A stretch of 51,863 bases of DNA from a virus, in the IMG/VR virus record IMGVR_UViG_3300027749_000151, positions 1 through 51,863 of that record. The stretch is one strand, 5' to 3'. A program made the translations under genes and the position numbers. Of the stretch, positions 11,401 through 18,519 are shown in pieces (the stretch's first letter is position 1; each line of letters begins with the position of its first letter). A model generated the notes under the pieces. That model had not been told where the DNA came from and did no database searches. It saw only the letters and a program-made list of their open reading frames with translations.

Positions 11401-11867
11401 GCGAATTCTTATATCAAGAACGCGGTTTAAAATATCACATGGGATTGCTCAGTAACGAAAGCGGTAAAGAAGTAGATTTTTATCAAAATGATAATCACCC
11501 TGGAGGGAATAGTTATTACATAGAAAACGAAATAGTTAATCCTGAAGCACCTCAATATTTTAATGAATCACATCGTAAAAGATTACGTACAATTACATTA
11601 GATGCTATAGTAAATCTTAAACAATATCCACCCCCTGACTTGATTAAAATGGATGTGCAAGGGGCAGAAATGGATGTACTTAAAGGTGCACAGGAAACTA
11701 TCAAAACTGCAAAACATATTATATTAGAATTACAGGTAGTAGAATATAACAAGGGTGCTCCTTTAAAAGATGTTGTTATAGAATATATGGATTCATTGGG
11801 ATATGATTGTTTAGGATTGTTTAGTAACAACGGCCCCGATGGTGATTACCATTTCGTGCGTAGATAA
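8496..11867 (+). CDS. Four-domain glycosyltransferase-FkbM methyltransferase fusion
   Basis: 1123 residues in four modules. Residues 1-410 are a GT4/GT-B glycosyltransferase (GGSE near the N terminus, 'PETFGISSLES' nucleotide-sugar motif). Residues about 440-680 are a GT2/GT-A domain (SPFYNCANYI, LIDDASTDNT, LLDGDDS). Residues about 690-890 are a second GT-A-like domain (IAIPTAKN, FSVDSDIAF as the DxD motif, then VSEDVDFC). Residues about 930-1123 are an FkbM-type SAM methyltransferase (IIFDIGS, IKMDVQGAEMDVLKG). The protein could build and O-methylate a glycan on virion fibres or on the host surface; the substrate is unknown. Domain assignments are confident from motifs. Confidence 0.88.
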   Translation: MKLAIIDIIGIPYDGNTVDNQGLGGSESAVTLMARELNNIGFSVTIFNNCGIDHAQAGNYNGVEYRLLADLALDHEFDIIISSRTIIPFTRPEDYHKLGDGRAMPFQSMNLYDRVVSKAKMRILWMHDTFCLGDNLIEELAVENRITDIFTLSDFHLTYVANCHHGRRRNFEVLKRKLFITRNGARNYKTEVDIKAKDPNLFVYNASVTKGMVPLIKQIWPRVKAHIPSARLKVIGGYYRFSQNSEPDQQEKDWRIMAADPRNQELGIEYTGVIPQKEIADILTTASYMIYPALFPETFGISSLESLLYNTPIITCRFGALEEIALEGACYLIDYAIEPNGLFPDINTSEQIDKFVNLTIQAYHNKYLHQQKQYYCNIVKDIAGWDSVALQWKQLMVQRLGMYLPRDEFRAVSKINRRVHKVWNRRFTNPIELENYKSGNEQKIAIISPFYNCANYIARCIISVASQDYDNYQHILIDDASTDNTLEVILATLNLLPTDVKNKFTVISNSENLGAVRNQIQNIRSLISDDSIVMLLDGDDSLISDNTVLSYYNSIYDGTTEFTYGSCWSMVDSIPLISQPYPDKVKQNKSYRSHHFNWILPYTHLRTFKKSLLNNIDDSQFQDSTGNWYKAGGDGSVFYALIESADPNKIKCIQDIVYNYNDASPLNDYKINGDEQNKNAKEIVNKMNQPKKKILIAIPTAKNIEPDTFKSIYDLIVPEGYETTFQYFYGYNIDQIRNLIANWVVSGYDYLFSVDSDIAFTPDTLTKMLAHDKDVVSGLYIQRKPGQHILEIYEHTATGGVTNMPYGKLKGRPLVEVAGCGFGCALIKAEVMRKIGYPQFKYYSAISMNETVSEDVDFCRKAKDNGFKIWADPSVLCRHIGSFTFNVDSTIPVIETEDVVIDIKTRLRELGSQRLIPADHVNYLANLKNSGFEPKIIFDIGSCVLHWTNEAQRIWPDSEYIAFEAMDSCEFLYQERGLKYHMGLLSNESGKEVDFYQNDNHPGGNSYYIENEIVNPEAPQYFNESHRKRLRTITLDAIVNLKQYPPPDLIKMDVQGAEMDVLKGAQETIKTAKHIILELQVVEYNKGAPLKDVVIEYMDSLGYDCLGLFSNNGPDGDYHFVRR

Positions 11868-11898
11868 TATAAATAATGGTAGTTTAAAGGACTACCAT
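11868..11898 (+). promoter_or_regulatory. Late promoter upstream of a hairpin that hides the SD and start codon
   Basis: TATAAATA at 11868-11875 is followed by an 8-bp perfect stem: ATGGTAGT 11876-11883 and ACTACCAT 11891-11898. The loop TTAAAGG holds the Shine-Dalgarno, and the right arm ends inside the ATG at 11897. RNA from the late promoter would start about 11881-11883 and lose most of the left arm, exposing the site. Confidence 0.7.
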
Positions 11899-12709
11899 GA
11901 AAAAACTATTAACCATTGCTCTGCTATTTGTAGTAGGCTTAGCACAAGCCTGGGACCAGCGTGCCCCACTACAGCCAGGTGCATGTCAAGTACATAGCCC
12001 ATACGGATTTGCTTCTACCCAAAGAGCAGCACAACCTATTTGTCGTGAAGCATACCTAGTAGCATATGATGCACCTGTTAAAATTCCTGTGTATGTAGCA
12101 TACACATTATTGCCACAAAATGCTTTAGGATGCTGGCCACGCACAAATGCTTTTGTTGTAGATCAAAGCATACAGGGCGGCGCTCGTCCAGATGACTATG
12201 CTGGTACAGGATATGATAAAGGACATGCTGCTCCAGACGGCGATCTAAGTTGGTCACAACAAGTGGAGTATGAAAGTTTTTTGATGACAAACATGTATCC
12301 GCAGGCAGGCAGTCTAAATCGTGGGATTTGGAAATTACTGGAAACTTCAGTACGTGGTTGGGCAGTACAACTGAACCAAGGATTTACAATATACGTTGGC
12401 GCTATGTATGGAGGTGGTGACAAAGTAATTGGTAATGGAGTTATCGTTCCGCATGGATATTACAAAATTGTTGTTAATAATGTAACTAAAGAGGTTGCCG
12501 GTTGGAGATTTCCACACGTTGCTCCTTATCCTAATTTAGGTAATGATCTTAAAGTGTTCCGTATACCTGTTTCACAAATTGAAACTGAGGCGGGTGTACA
12601 GTATGCTTTGCCACCTGGTTATAAAGAACTTAATCCTGGACAAGAATGGCCCGTAGATTTTGGAGCATTAACAAACGCAAAACGTGCTAAATGCGGCAAA
12701 GCGGATTAA
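11897..12709 (+). CDS. Secreted DNA/RNA non-specific endonuclease (NUC1/Serratia type)
   Basis: 270 residues. The N terminus MKKLLTIALLFVVGLAQA is a Sec signal peptide, giving a periplasmic or secreted enzyme. Residues 107-110 (DKGH, with H110 as general base) correspond to the DRGH motif of the beta-beta-alpha-metal nuclease family. The downstream 'TNMYPQ' and 'LNRGIWKLLE' supply the conserved Asn (N141) that binds Mg2+ and the helix that follows it. The enzyme should degrade any nucleic acid once exported. Possible roles are clearing extracellular DNA, salvaging nucleotides or attacking competing phage DNA in the periplasm. The gene has its own late promoter and a hairpin over its start. 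Its stop overlaps the convergent methyltransferase gene by four bases. Confidence 0.88.
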   Translation: MKKLLTIALLFVVGLAQAWDQRAPLQPGACQVHSPYGFASTQRAAQPICREAYLVAYDAPVKIPVYVAYTLLPQNALGCWPRTNAFVVDQSIQGGARPDDYAGTGYDKGHAAPDGDLSWSQQVEYESFLMTNMYPQAGSLNRGIWKLLETSVRGWAVQLNQGFTIYVGAMYGGGDKVIGNGVIVPHGYYKIVVNNVTKEVAGWRFPHVAPYPNLGNDLKVFRIPVSQIETEAGVQYALPPGYKELNPGQEWPVDFGALTNAKRAKCGKAD

Positions 12710-13449
12710 AGTTTAGTATACACAAAGTATAATCTATCATTAGCATCACGTTTAAATGTGTCTAATTTTAGATTATATTTTTCGGCAAACTCATTAACTA
12801 CTTCAAATGTCCAAGGAAATATATCAACGTATGGACCAGTTTTATGGGGAATTCCTGGATTGGCTCGTAGAAAGAATTTCCCACCTTCCTTTAGTATATT
12901 AACACAGTGGCTAAAACGGCCTTCAATTTCATCTTTGCTGTTAAAGTTAATACTACCTAATGCAATGATAACATCGTGACTGTTAGATTTTACTTTGTAG
13001 TCTAATATATCTACTTCATAGTCCGCACAGTTATTATAGGGATCAATGCCTATGATATTGTGTATACGTCCTTTAAACGGATGATATCCGCAACCAACAT
13101 CAAGTACTTTAGTAGGATTTAATTTGTTAACTTCATCAGCGAGTTCCCAACCAGTATGTTCATAGTCACCTGTTCTAGGTTTCCAAATCTCACTAAAGAA
13201 ACGTAGAATATAGCGTTCAGATAGATCGTTAACAATCTCTTTTAGTGTGCCTCTGTATTCGCAGGGTAAACTAAGTTCTGCTTCTATAGTATCTTTGAAT
13301 TTAGAATAACGTGCAGGTGTCCAAGGCAATTGATCTACTAGAGTAGATTCATCTATAGAAATTTTACTATACTTGGGTAAATTAAAAGCAAGTTGTAAAT
13401 TTTCTTTGATTAAGTTAAAAATTTTTATGTTCATATAATTTTTCTTCAT
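12706..13449 (-). CDS. Class I SAM-dependent methyltransferase
   Basis: 247 residues on the opposite strand to its neighbours. Motif I is VLDVGCGYHPFKG (about residues 115-127), followed by an acidic motif II (IIGIDPYN) and a motif IV-like DVIIALGSINF, then an 'LKEGGKFFLRANPG' strand. This is the Methyltransf_11/25 type of Rossmann methyltransferase. The substrate cannot be read from sequence, but the neighbourhood of glycan enzymes makes a sugar or small-molecule substrate plausible. An internal Met (MNIKIF, five residues in) is an equally good start, because neither has a strong ribosome-binding site. The 3' end overlaps the end of the nuclease gene. Confidence 0.8.
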   Translation of the reverse strand: MKKNYMNIKIFNLIKENLQLAFNLPKYSKISIDESTLVDQLPWTPARYSKFKDTIEAELSLPCEYRGTLKEIVNDLSERYILRFFSEIWKPRTGDYEHTGWELADEVNKLNPTKVLDVGCGYHPFKGRIHNIIGIDPYNNCADYEVDILDYKVKSNSHDVIIALGSINFNSKDEIEGRFSHCVNILKEGGKFFLRANPGIPHKTGPYVDIFPWTFEVVNEFAEKYNLKLDTFKRDANDRLYFVYTKL

Positions 13450-13475
13450 ATTCTAGCATTTTTTTGTAGTAATAC

Positions 13476-13505
13476 TATAAATATTTGTAGTTGTGAATAT
13501 TTATA
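13476..13505 (+). promoter_or_regulatory. Late promoter forming the left arm of a 10-bp hairpin
   Basis: TATAAATATT (13476-13485) contains the late promoter and pairs perfectly with AATATTTATA (13496-13505) across a 10-nt loop. The Shine-Dalgarno TAGGAG follows directly (13506-13511). Late transcripts start near 13490 and lack the left arm. Confidence 0.7.
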
Positions 13506-13518
13506 TAGGAGATACAAC

Positions 13519-14475
13519 ATGAAGAAGATTTTAGGCATATTATTACTAATACCGGCACTAGCATTTGCTTGGCAACCAAACAAACCCATTACTGTAGTAT
13601 TTCCAAACGGCCCAGGTGCGGGCAACGAAATCAGTTTTCGTATTGTAGCGGATATGATAGAAAAGAATACAGGTGCTAAGTTTGTATCCGAATATAAACC
13701 AGGTGCTGATGGTAATCTGGCCACTAACCATTTTAATACTGTGGCAAATGATGGATATACTATATCAGTACCTGCTTGTAATAGTCAATGGGTAACAGCC
13801 GAAGTATGGTATCCACAAATGATTAAATTTAACATATTTGATTTCGAACCTGTAGCCAATATTGCTAAAAGTCCTTTAGCATTTTGGGCCACTCCTAACA
13901 GTAAAGTAAACACACCTGAAGAATTAATAAATGAAATTAGATCAAAACAACGACAAATTAATTTTGCTATCGGCGGGGGTGGACATAAACTTGCTGTAGA
14001 ATACTTAACCACTAAACTAAATGTGCCGGGTGGAGATCGAGTTGAAACTGCTATGTATAAGGGCCCAGCACAGGCTTTGATGGATGTAATGGGAGGGCAT
14101 GTTGAATTTGGAGTTACACCGGTAGCAGTAGGATATCCACACCTACAAGCAGGTAAACTAAAACTAATCGGAATTGCCGGAGAAGTTCCGTTACGCGGTT
14201 TGGAAAAGGTTCCTTTAATGAAAGATTACATACCGGGATTAAACATATATGGTTGCTGGAATTTAATATTACCCAAAGGAACTCCTAAAGATATACAGGA
14301 ATGGTATAGAACAAACTTTATTCCTGCTATCAATAGCAAAGAAGCAAAAGAAAAGTTTGATGAGAATATGATGTTTATAACTCCTAAAGAGCATACTCCT
14401 GAGGGATTAAATAATAGTATGACAAAATTAAGAAACGATTGGCAACCTATTGCCAGAAAGTTCAAACCAGAATGA
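13519..14475 (+). CDS. Bug/TctC-family periplasmic solute-binding protein
   Basis: 318 residues, full length for the tripartite tricarboxylate transporter substrate-binding (Bug/TctC) family. A Sec signal peptide (MKKILGILLLIPALAFA) is followed by the family's typical opening 'WQPNKPITVVFPNGPGAGNE', matching the 'P-kPI-lvvPf-pGg--D' pattern. A TAMYKGPAQALMDVMGGHVEFG segment matches the family's 'pYkG-apa--dl-gG-v---f' ligand-site region. In bacteria these proteins deliver carboxylates such as citrate, or other small acids, to a membrane permease. No permease gene is in the window, so the phage protein would have to work with a host transporter or act alone. The family is greatly expanded in betaproteobacteria. 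Confidence 0.9.
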   Translation: MKKILGILLLIPALAFAWQPNKPITVVFPNGPGAGNEISFRIVADMIEKNTGAKFVSEYKPGADGNLATNHFNTVANDGYTISVPACNSQWVTAEVWYPQMIKFNIFDFEPVANIAKSPLAFWATPNSKVNTPEELINEIRSKQRQINFAIGGGGHKLAVEYLTTKLNVPGGDRVETAMYKGPAQALMDVMGGHVEFGVTPVAVGYPHLQAGKLKLIGIAGEVPLRGLEKVPLMKDYIPGLNIYGCWNLILPKGTPKDIQEWYRTNFIPAINSKEAKEKFDENMMFITPKEHTPEGLNNSMTKLRNDWQPIARKFKPE

Positions 14476-15101
14476 AATATATATTTGTAGCCGGCGCTCC
14501 AGGAAGTAAATGGTCAAGCGTAGTTAAAAACATCTACTATAGTTCCAGCATTGATCGCAGCGACTACAGTCTTGAACGCACCTATTTTCATGATGCAACT
14601 GGTCGCACAGAACTCATGCACATGGGTGCATACTTTGATCCGGGTATGGAATTCGGCGATTGGTTTTTGAATTATCCAGGACTAGGACAACGTAGTAAAG
14701 AAGAACACGAATTAGAATTTGACCGCCCATTTAGCGGTGAAGGCATTCGCATAATCAAAAGTCATTGGTTCAGTTATACTCAACACATTGAGTTTATAAA
14801 AAAGACCTGGCCCGAATGTCCATTGGTCCTGGTACACAGGCCCGATGACGCTTGTTTAGGCTGGTGGGTAAAATGCGGACATTTTGATATTACCTATCCA
14901 AACTATCAAAATTATCAAAACCTACGTGTCATGGCCAAGATCATTGAAGCACAAAACATCGGTATTGTCAAAGGCACTTTGAACTACCCGGGGCAGCAGC
15001 CACAGACTAATCAACAACTGGCAACAATATTAAACATTGATGCCCCTCCAGATGATTATCAAGATTATATCAAATCAGATATAAGGGTAACAGTAATATG
15101 A
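14472..15101 (+). CDS. Sulfotransferase-like P-loop protein
   Basis: 209 residues. The start at 14472 overlaps the previous stop as ATGA. The N terminus 'MKYIFVAGAPGSKWSS' has the beta-strand plus loop of P-loop/PAPS-binding enzymes. A later 'IIKSHWFSY' and 'CPLVLVHRPDDACLGWW' resemble the second strand-loop of sulfotransferases. I recognise this protein from T4-like cyanophages, where its function is unknown. It may modify sugars made by neighbouring glycosyltransferases. The fold assignment is moderate and the reaction is inference. Confidence 0.6.
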   Translation: MKYIFVAGAPGSKWSSVVKNIYYSSSIDRSDYSLERTYFHDATGRTELMHMGAYFDPGMEFGDWFLNYPGLGQRSKEEHELEFDRPFSGEGIRIIKSHWFSYTQHIEFIKKTWPECPLVLVHRPDDACLGWWVKCGHFDITYPNYQNYQNLRVMAKIIEAQNIGIVKGTLNYPGQQPQTNQQLATILNIDAPPDDYQDYIKSDIRVTVI

Positions 15102-15802
15102 ACAAACAGTCTACCTCACTAGTTATGGCAATATATCCACAATGGAGTGGTGGGAGATTTTTAATAAACTGTTTAGGTATAAGTGATCAAGCATATTTGC
15201 AAGATGTAAAATTAGTTGAAAAACAAATATTAGGTAATCTTACTCCAGAAGCAAAACAAATAGAATTGTTGAATAGACTGGATAAAGTTGGAAATATATG
15301 GAATGATTTAGATTTAGGATGTAGATTTTTATATGGTAACACCCCAGAATCTCCCGAGTCATATCCTGGTACGATTGATAAGATATCAAAAGAAGATAAA
15401 AAGTTTTTTGTAGTTGCACATAATACGTCAATGGTTGATAATTTTTTAAATATTTGGTCTCAACCAAAATTGCTTATATTTAAAAATAATTTTAACTTTG
15501 TTAAATGGAGATGGGGAGCAACCGATATACTCGATCTTAAAAAAAAGTATCCACACTTAAAAGTATTTCCTAATTTTGAAAAACTAAGAGCCTCTGAAAA
15601 AACTCTTTGTGAAAAAATAAATGTATTTTCAAGTTCAAAGTTTGAATGGGATTCAAATGATTTTCTCAATGAAGAGAAGTTTGAATCTTCATTGAGAACT
15701 TGCTATGAATTTGTAGAGTTGGAAAATTATAAATATGATTTAATACGCCCATTCTATCAAAAATATATATCAACATTAGAAAGATTAAAATCATATGTCT
15801 GA
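15098..15802 (+). CDS. Uncharacterised phage protein, possibly sulfotransferase-fold
   Basis: 234 residues, translationally coupled to its neighbour by an ATGA overlap. The N-terminal 'MAIYPQWSGGRFLINCLG' looks like a strand followed by a phosphate-binding-type loop, similar to the previous protein. The rest is charged and helical. I cannot assign a catalytic motif. Base composition is more AT-rich than the flanking genes. Confidence 0.65.
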   Translation: MNKQSTSLVMAIYPQWSGGRFLINCLGISDQAYLQDVKLVEKQILGNLTPEAKQIELLNRLDKVGNIWNDLDLGCRFLYGNTPESPESYPGTIDKISKEDKKFFVVAHNTSMVDNFLNIWSQPKLLIFKNNFNFVKWRWGATDILDLKKKYPHLKVFPNFEKLRASEKTLCEKINVFSSSKFEWDSNDFLNEEKFESSLRTCYEFVELENYKYDLIRPFYQKYISTLERLKSYV

Positions 15803-16454
15803 TTCAAATTGGGAATTAACTAAACAGCGTAGCCAGTATCATTTTGATACAGAACGTTGGAATCCAAAATGGGATAGAGTTGAACGTCTTGGACACATAG
15901 AACCTAACTGGAAAGTAGAACTTGCAGAAGCAATAGAAACTAGTAAACCTGTAACATGGCGTACAAGAGGCAAACCCAACGATGCTAAAGTTCGTAGTAG
16001 TGAAGAACACGATCGCGAAGAATATGATTTAGAATCATACGGCATGAGTAAGGATTATATAGTAACAAATCTAAACTATGAACTAGCACCTGTGTTTCAA
16101 AACATTGCAGATCAATTTGGTCTTGATTCATGTATGGCACGCATACATGTTCAGCATCCGGGACAAGTTTGGAATCTGCACTTAGATAAATTAGAAAAAT
16201 GGATGCCGGAAGATCCTAGCCAAGTGGTACGTTATTTTATACAATTAACAGATTGGCAAATGGGACACTTTTGGAGTTATGGTAATTACATGTGGTCACG
16301 CTGGGAAGCAGGCTCTGTAACTACTTTTGATTGGATGAATGTACCGCATTCTACTGCCAATGCAGGGCATGTACCTAGGGCAACTTTACAGGTCACAGGT
16401 ATATATACTGATAAAACAGAAGAATATTTAAGAACCCACCTTAGGGCACGTTAG
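15795..16454 (+). CDS. 2-oxoglutarate/Fe(II)-dependent oxygenase-like protein
   Basis: 219 residues. A double-stranded beta-helix oxygenase is indicated by H129-x-D131 (NLHLDKLEKW) and a distal H185 (NVPHSTANAGH), followed by R195 (PRATLQVTG), the usual 2-oxoglutarate-binding basic residue. The family resembles aspartyl/asparaginyl hydroxylase-like proteins common in T4-like marine phages. The likely reaction is hydroxylation coupled to decarboxylation of 2-oxoglutarate; the substrate is unknown. The start overlaps the previous gene by 8 bases. Confidence 0.75.
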   Translation: MSDSNWELTKQRSQYHFDTERWNPKWDRVERLGHIEPNWKVELAEAIETSKPVTWRTRGKPNDAKVRSSEEHDREEYDLESYGMSKDYIVTNLNYELAPVFQNIADQFGLDSCMARIHVQHPGQVWNLHLDKLEKWMPEDPSQVVRYFIQLTDWQMGHFWSYGNYMWSRWEAGSVTTFDWMNVPHSTANAGHVPRATLQVTGIYTDKTEEYLRTHLRAR

Positions 16455-16535
16455 TCGTCACGGTTATAGGCGTCCGCGCAATTGAACTGCACCGCGTAGT
16501 GTGCGCCGGATAAAGTCACCGGCACTAAATACAGT

Positions 16536-16940
16536 ATGCAAATTGTTGAGTTATTAGTTGAAGGTAGAGAATCCAAGGCAACATTCGTTGATATGTTCAA
16601 GAAGTTTCTTCCCTTGGCTATGAAAATCTTAGAAATTAACAGATTACCTAAAATGAACTTTGAATCTGAAATAGATTCGGGCGGACAGCCTAGTTTTGGT
16701 ATGTATGTTAATGATGAGAAAACTTTACATGTTGCAATACTTAACCGTCATCCTGTAGATATACTCAGAACTGTTGCTCACGAACTAGTACACTTTAAAC
16801 AAGATATTAGTAATGAATTAAATGATAAAAGTGGTGAAACAGGATCCCCGGAAGAAAATCAAGCGCACGAAATTGCTGGCGTTATTATGCGTCACTTCAA
16901 TAAACAGCATCCTGAATTTCTTCGAAGTAACCCAATTTAA
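16536..16940 (+). CDS. HExxH zincin-like protein with capsid-targeting-like N terminus
   Basis: 134 residues. H82-E83-L-V-H86 (VAHELVHFKQD) is a zinc-metallopeptidase motif, and E112 downstream (AHEIAG) could be the third ligand. The N terminus MQIVELLVE resembles the capsid-targeting sequences of T4 internal head proteins, which are cleaved after Glu by the gp21 protease. The protein could therefore be packaged in the head and enter the cell with the DNA. A short GC-rich spacer with a possible GCCGG/CCGGC hairpin precedes the gene. Peptidase activity is inferred from motif only. Confidence 0.7.
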   Translation: MQIVELLVEGRESKATFVDMFKKFLPLAMKILEINRLPKMNFESEIDSGGQPSFGMYVNDEKTLHVAILNRHPVDILRTVAHELVHFKQDISNELNDKSGETGSPEENQAHEIAGVIMRHFNKQHPEFLRSNPI

Positions 16941-16943
16941 AAA

Positions 16944-17675
16944 ATGGCCTTTAATAATCCCTATCTAGAACAATATTACCCTCATTTTGAAACAGTCCAC
17001 GGATGGTGTTATGATGATATTTTTAACACACTTGACATACTTTCTACACAACCAGTAAACCAAAGGGGCGGCATTGCTGAAATTGGTATACAAGATGGCA
17101 AATTATTTTTACTGTTAAATCAAACTGTAGATGAAAATTTTAAATCGTATGCTATTGATATATTCAACGATCAACATCTTAATGTAGATAAATCAGGTGC
17201 AGGTCAACTAGATGCTTTTAGAAAAAATTTAGAAACTCTTGATAGACACCAAGGACGCAATACACTTATCATACAGGGTGATAGCACCGATTCTAGTTTA
17301 CAATTAACTAAAATGATTCAGCCGGGCTCAATTAAATTCTTTTCAATAGATGGTGGGCATACGCCTATCCATGTAATGAATGATCTAGCACTTGCTAATA
17401 CTATTATTAGTAATGAGGGTGTAGTTATATTAGATGATATAATGAACCACTGGTGGACAGGAGTGCTCGAGGGTTGGGTAAAATTTAACAGTATGAATCC
17501 TACACTTGTACCATTTGCTATGGGACATAATAAATTATATCTTTGTAAAATATCTTACAGAGAATATTATGTTAATTTAATGAGCACTCTTAAAATTGAC
17601 GGTACTGGTGCATTATCTGACTTCTTTGGGTGGAAAATAGTTAAATGGAAATATCATAAACAAATGTCTTGGTAA
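16944..17675 (+). CDS. Methyltransferase (Methyltransf_24-like)
   Basis: 243 residues. The SAM-binding motif is 'GGIAEIGIQDGKLFLLL', with 'SYAIDIF' as motif II, 'IIQGDSTDSS', and 'KFFSIDGGHT' plus 'GVVILDDI' later. This pattern is typical of the CmcI/Methyltransf_24 group found with glycosyltransferases. It probably O-methylates a sugar or small metabolite. It starts four bases after the preceding stop. A related methyltransferase occurs at 29790-30419. Confidence 0.78.
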   Translation: MAFNNPYLEQYYPHFETVHGWCYDDIFNTLDILSTQPVNQRGGIAEIGIQDGKLFLLLNQTVDENFKSYAIDIFNDQHLNVDKSGAGQLDAFRKNLETLDRHQGRNTLIIQGDSTDSSLQLTKMIQPGSIKFFSIDGGHTPIHVMNDLALANTIISNEGVVILDDIMNHWWTGVLEGWVKFNSMNPTLVPFAMGHNKLYLCKISYREYYVNLMSTLKIDGTGALSDFFGWKIVKWKYHKQMSW

Positions 17676-17680
17676 AAAAA

Positions 17681-17703
17681 AGCCCCGATCTAATGCCGGG
17701 GCT
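17681..17703 (-). terminator. Rho-independent terminator (mainly for minus strand)
   Basis: AGCCCCG (17681-17687) pairs with CGGGGCT (17697-17703). On the minus strand the hairpin is followed by a U-run (the A-run at 17674-17680), so it ends the minus cassette. On the plus strand the T-run is very short. Confidence 0.8.
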
Positions 17704-17734
17704 TCTGGACTACGTCCTATATATTTTTTTTATA

Positions 17735-18001
17735 TTATTTCTTTGAAACACTACCAGCATTAACAAATGAATACATCTTTTCTGCTGTTTCTAGAACTTT
17801 ATCAAGTCCTGGGAACTCTGGCATGTCTATCCGGGTAACTACTTGGCCAGTCTTTTCGTCCTTGGCAACTGACATTTCCCAGCCGCGGAACTTAGAGTGA
17901 TATTCCTCACTGACTAGTCCTTTGGCCATGTCTAAAATATCTGTACGGATTTCATAACCGTTCTTGTTGAATTTTACTTCAGGTGCTTTCAATGTTGACA
18001 T
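17735..18001 (-). CDS. Small hypothetical protein of minus cassette
   Basis: 88 residues from MSTLKAPEVKF. I chose the start at 18001 because the strong site AAGGAG lies just upstream; the frame remains open further upstream but that part would overlap the next gene. The protein is soluble, mildly acidic, with alternating helices and a VTRIDMPEFPG turn. No family recognised. It is the last gene of a four-gene minus-strand cassette ending at the terminator. Confidence 0.7.
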   Translation of the reverse strand: MSTLKAPEVKFNKNGYEIRTDILDMAKGLVSEEYHSKFRGWEMSVAKDEKTGQVVTRIDMPEFPGLDKVLETAEKMYSFVNAGSVSKK

Positions 18002-18026
18002 AATTTTCTCCTTGTGTGTGTATGTC

Positions 18027-18308
18027 TTAGGCGGTAGCCGTCTTGCTACGTGTAGTCTTAGCCTCAACTACTTCTTCATTCTTAGGAAACCATTTATCAG
18101 AAATGGCATCCATGGAATATTTTGCGATGTCAGTAAAGTTGTGTGCTAGCATTTTAGCAAATTCAGTCTGAGCATCGATATAATCGTGTGCAGCCTTATT
18201 CAGCGTAGGATCAGTGATGATCTTGTCTGTTAGGCCTCGTTTAGTTTCTTGGAACGCTTCGATGTGTGCTTCAAGCGTTAGGTATGGTGCGAACATTTTA
18301 TTAAACAT
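18027..18308 (-). CDS. Small helical protein, weakly phasin-like
   Basis: 93 residues, mostly amphipathic helix with a central 'YIDAQTEFAKMLAHNFTDIAKYSMD' stretch (about residues 43-67) and a Thr/Ala/Lys-rich tail (AKTTRSKTATA). The helix pattern and tail recall phasins, the small granule-coat proteins common in PHA-making betaproteobacteria. This is only a resemblance. The start has an AGGAG site and a minus-strand late promoter about 48 bases upstream. Confidence 0.68.
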   Translation of the reverse strand: MFNKMFAPYLTLEAHIEAFQETKRGLTDKIITDPTLNKAAHDYIDAQTEFAKMLAHNFTDIAKYSMDAISDKWFPKNEEVVEAKTTRSKTATA

Positions 18309-18355
18309 TTTTATCTCCTGTGTGTTAATGTGTAGCAGTAATTGTACTGCATTAT

Positions 18356-18363
18356 TATTTATA
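18356..18363 (-). promoter_or_regulatory. T4-type late promoter (minus strand)
   Basis: TATAAATA on the minus strand. A 6-bp hairpin (GCAGTA/TACTGC, 18335-18350) lies at the expected RNA start, before the gene that begins at 18308. Confidence 0.65.
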
Positions 18364-18382
18364 TTGCAAATTTAATGAGCAA

Positions 18383-18517
18383 TTAAATCCAGCCTTTAAA
18401 ATCTTCCATCATAAGACGTTTTGCGCCCTTATAATCTCCGCTACGTGCTAAATTTGAAGCAGCATGGGCCTTACCCATCTCGCCTAAAAAGTTATAGATT
18501 GCTTTTACTATTTTCAT
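18383..18517 (-). CDS. 44-residue hypothetical protein
   Basis: Short gene with sequence MKIVKAIYNFLGEMGKAHAA at its start and a C-terminal GWI. It begins two bases after the stop of the upstream small gene and has a GGGGA site. The protein is a basic amphipathic helix. Coupled translation and codon pattern support it as real. No family recognised. Confidence 0.6.
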   Translation of the reverse strand: MKIVKAIYNFLGEMGKAHAASNLARSGDYKGAKRLMMEDFKGWI

Positions 18518-18519
18518 GA

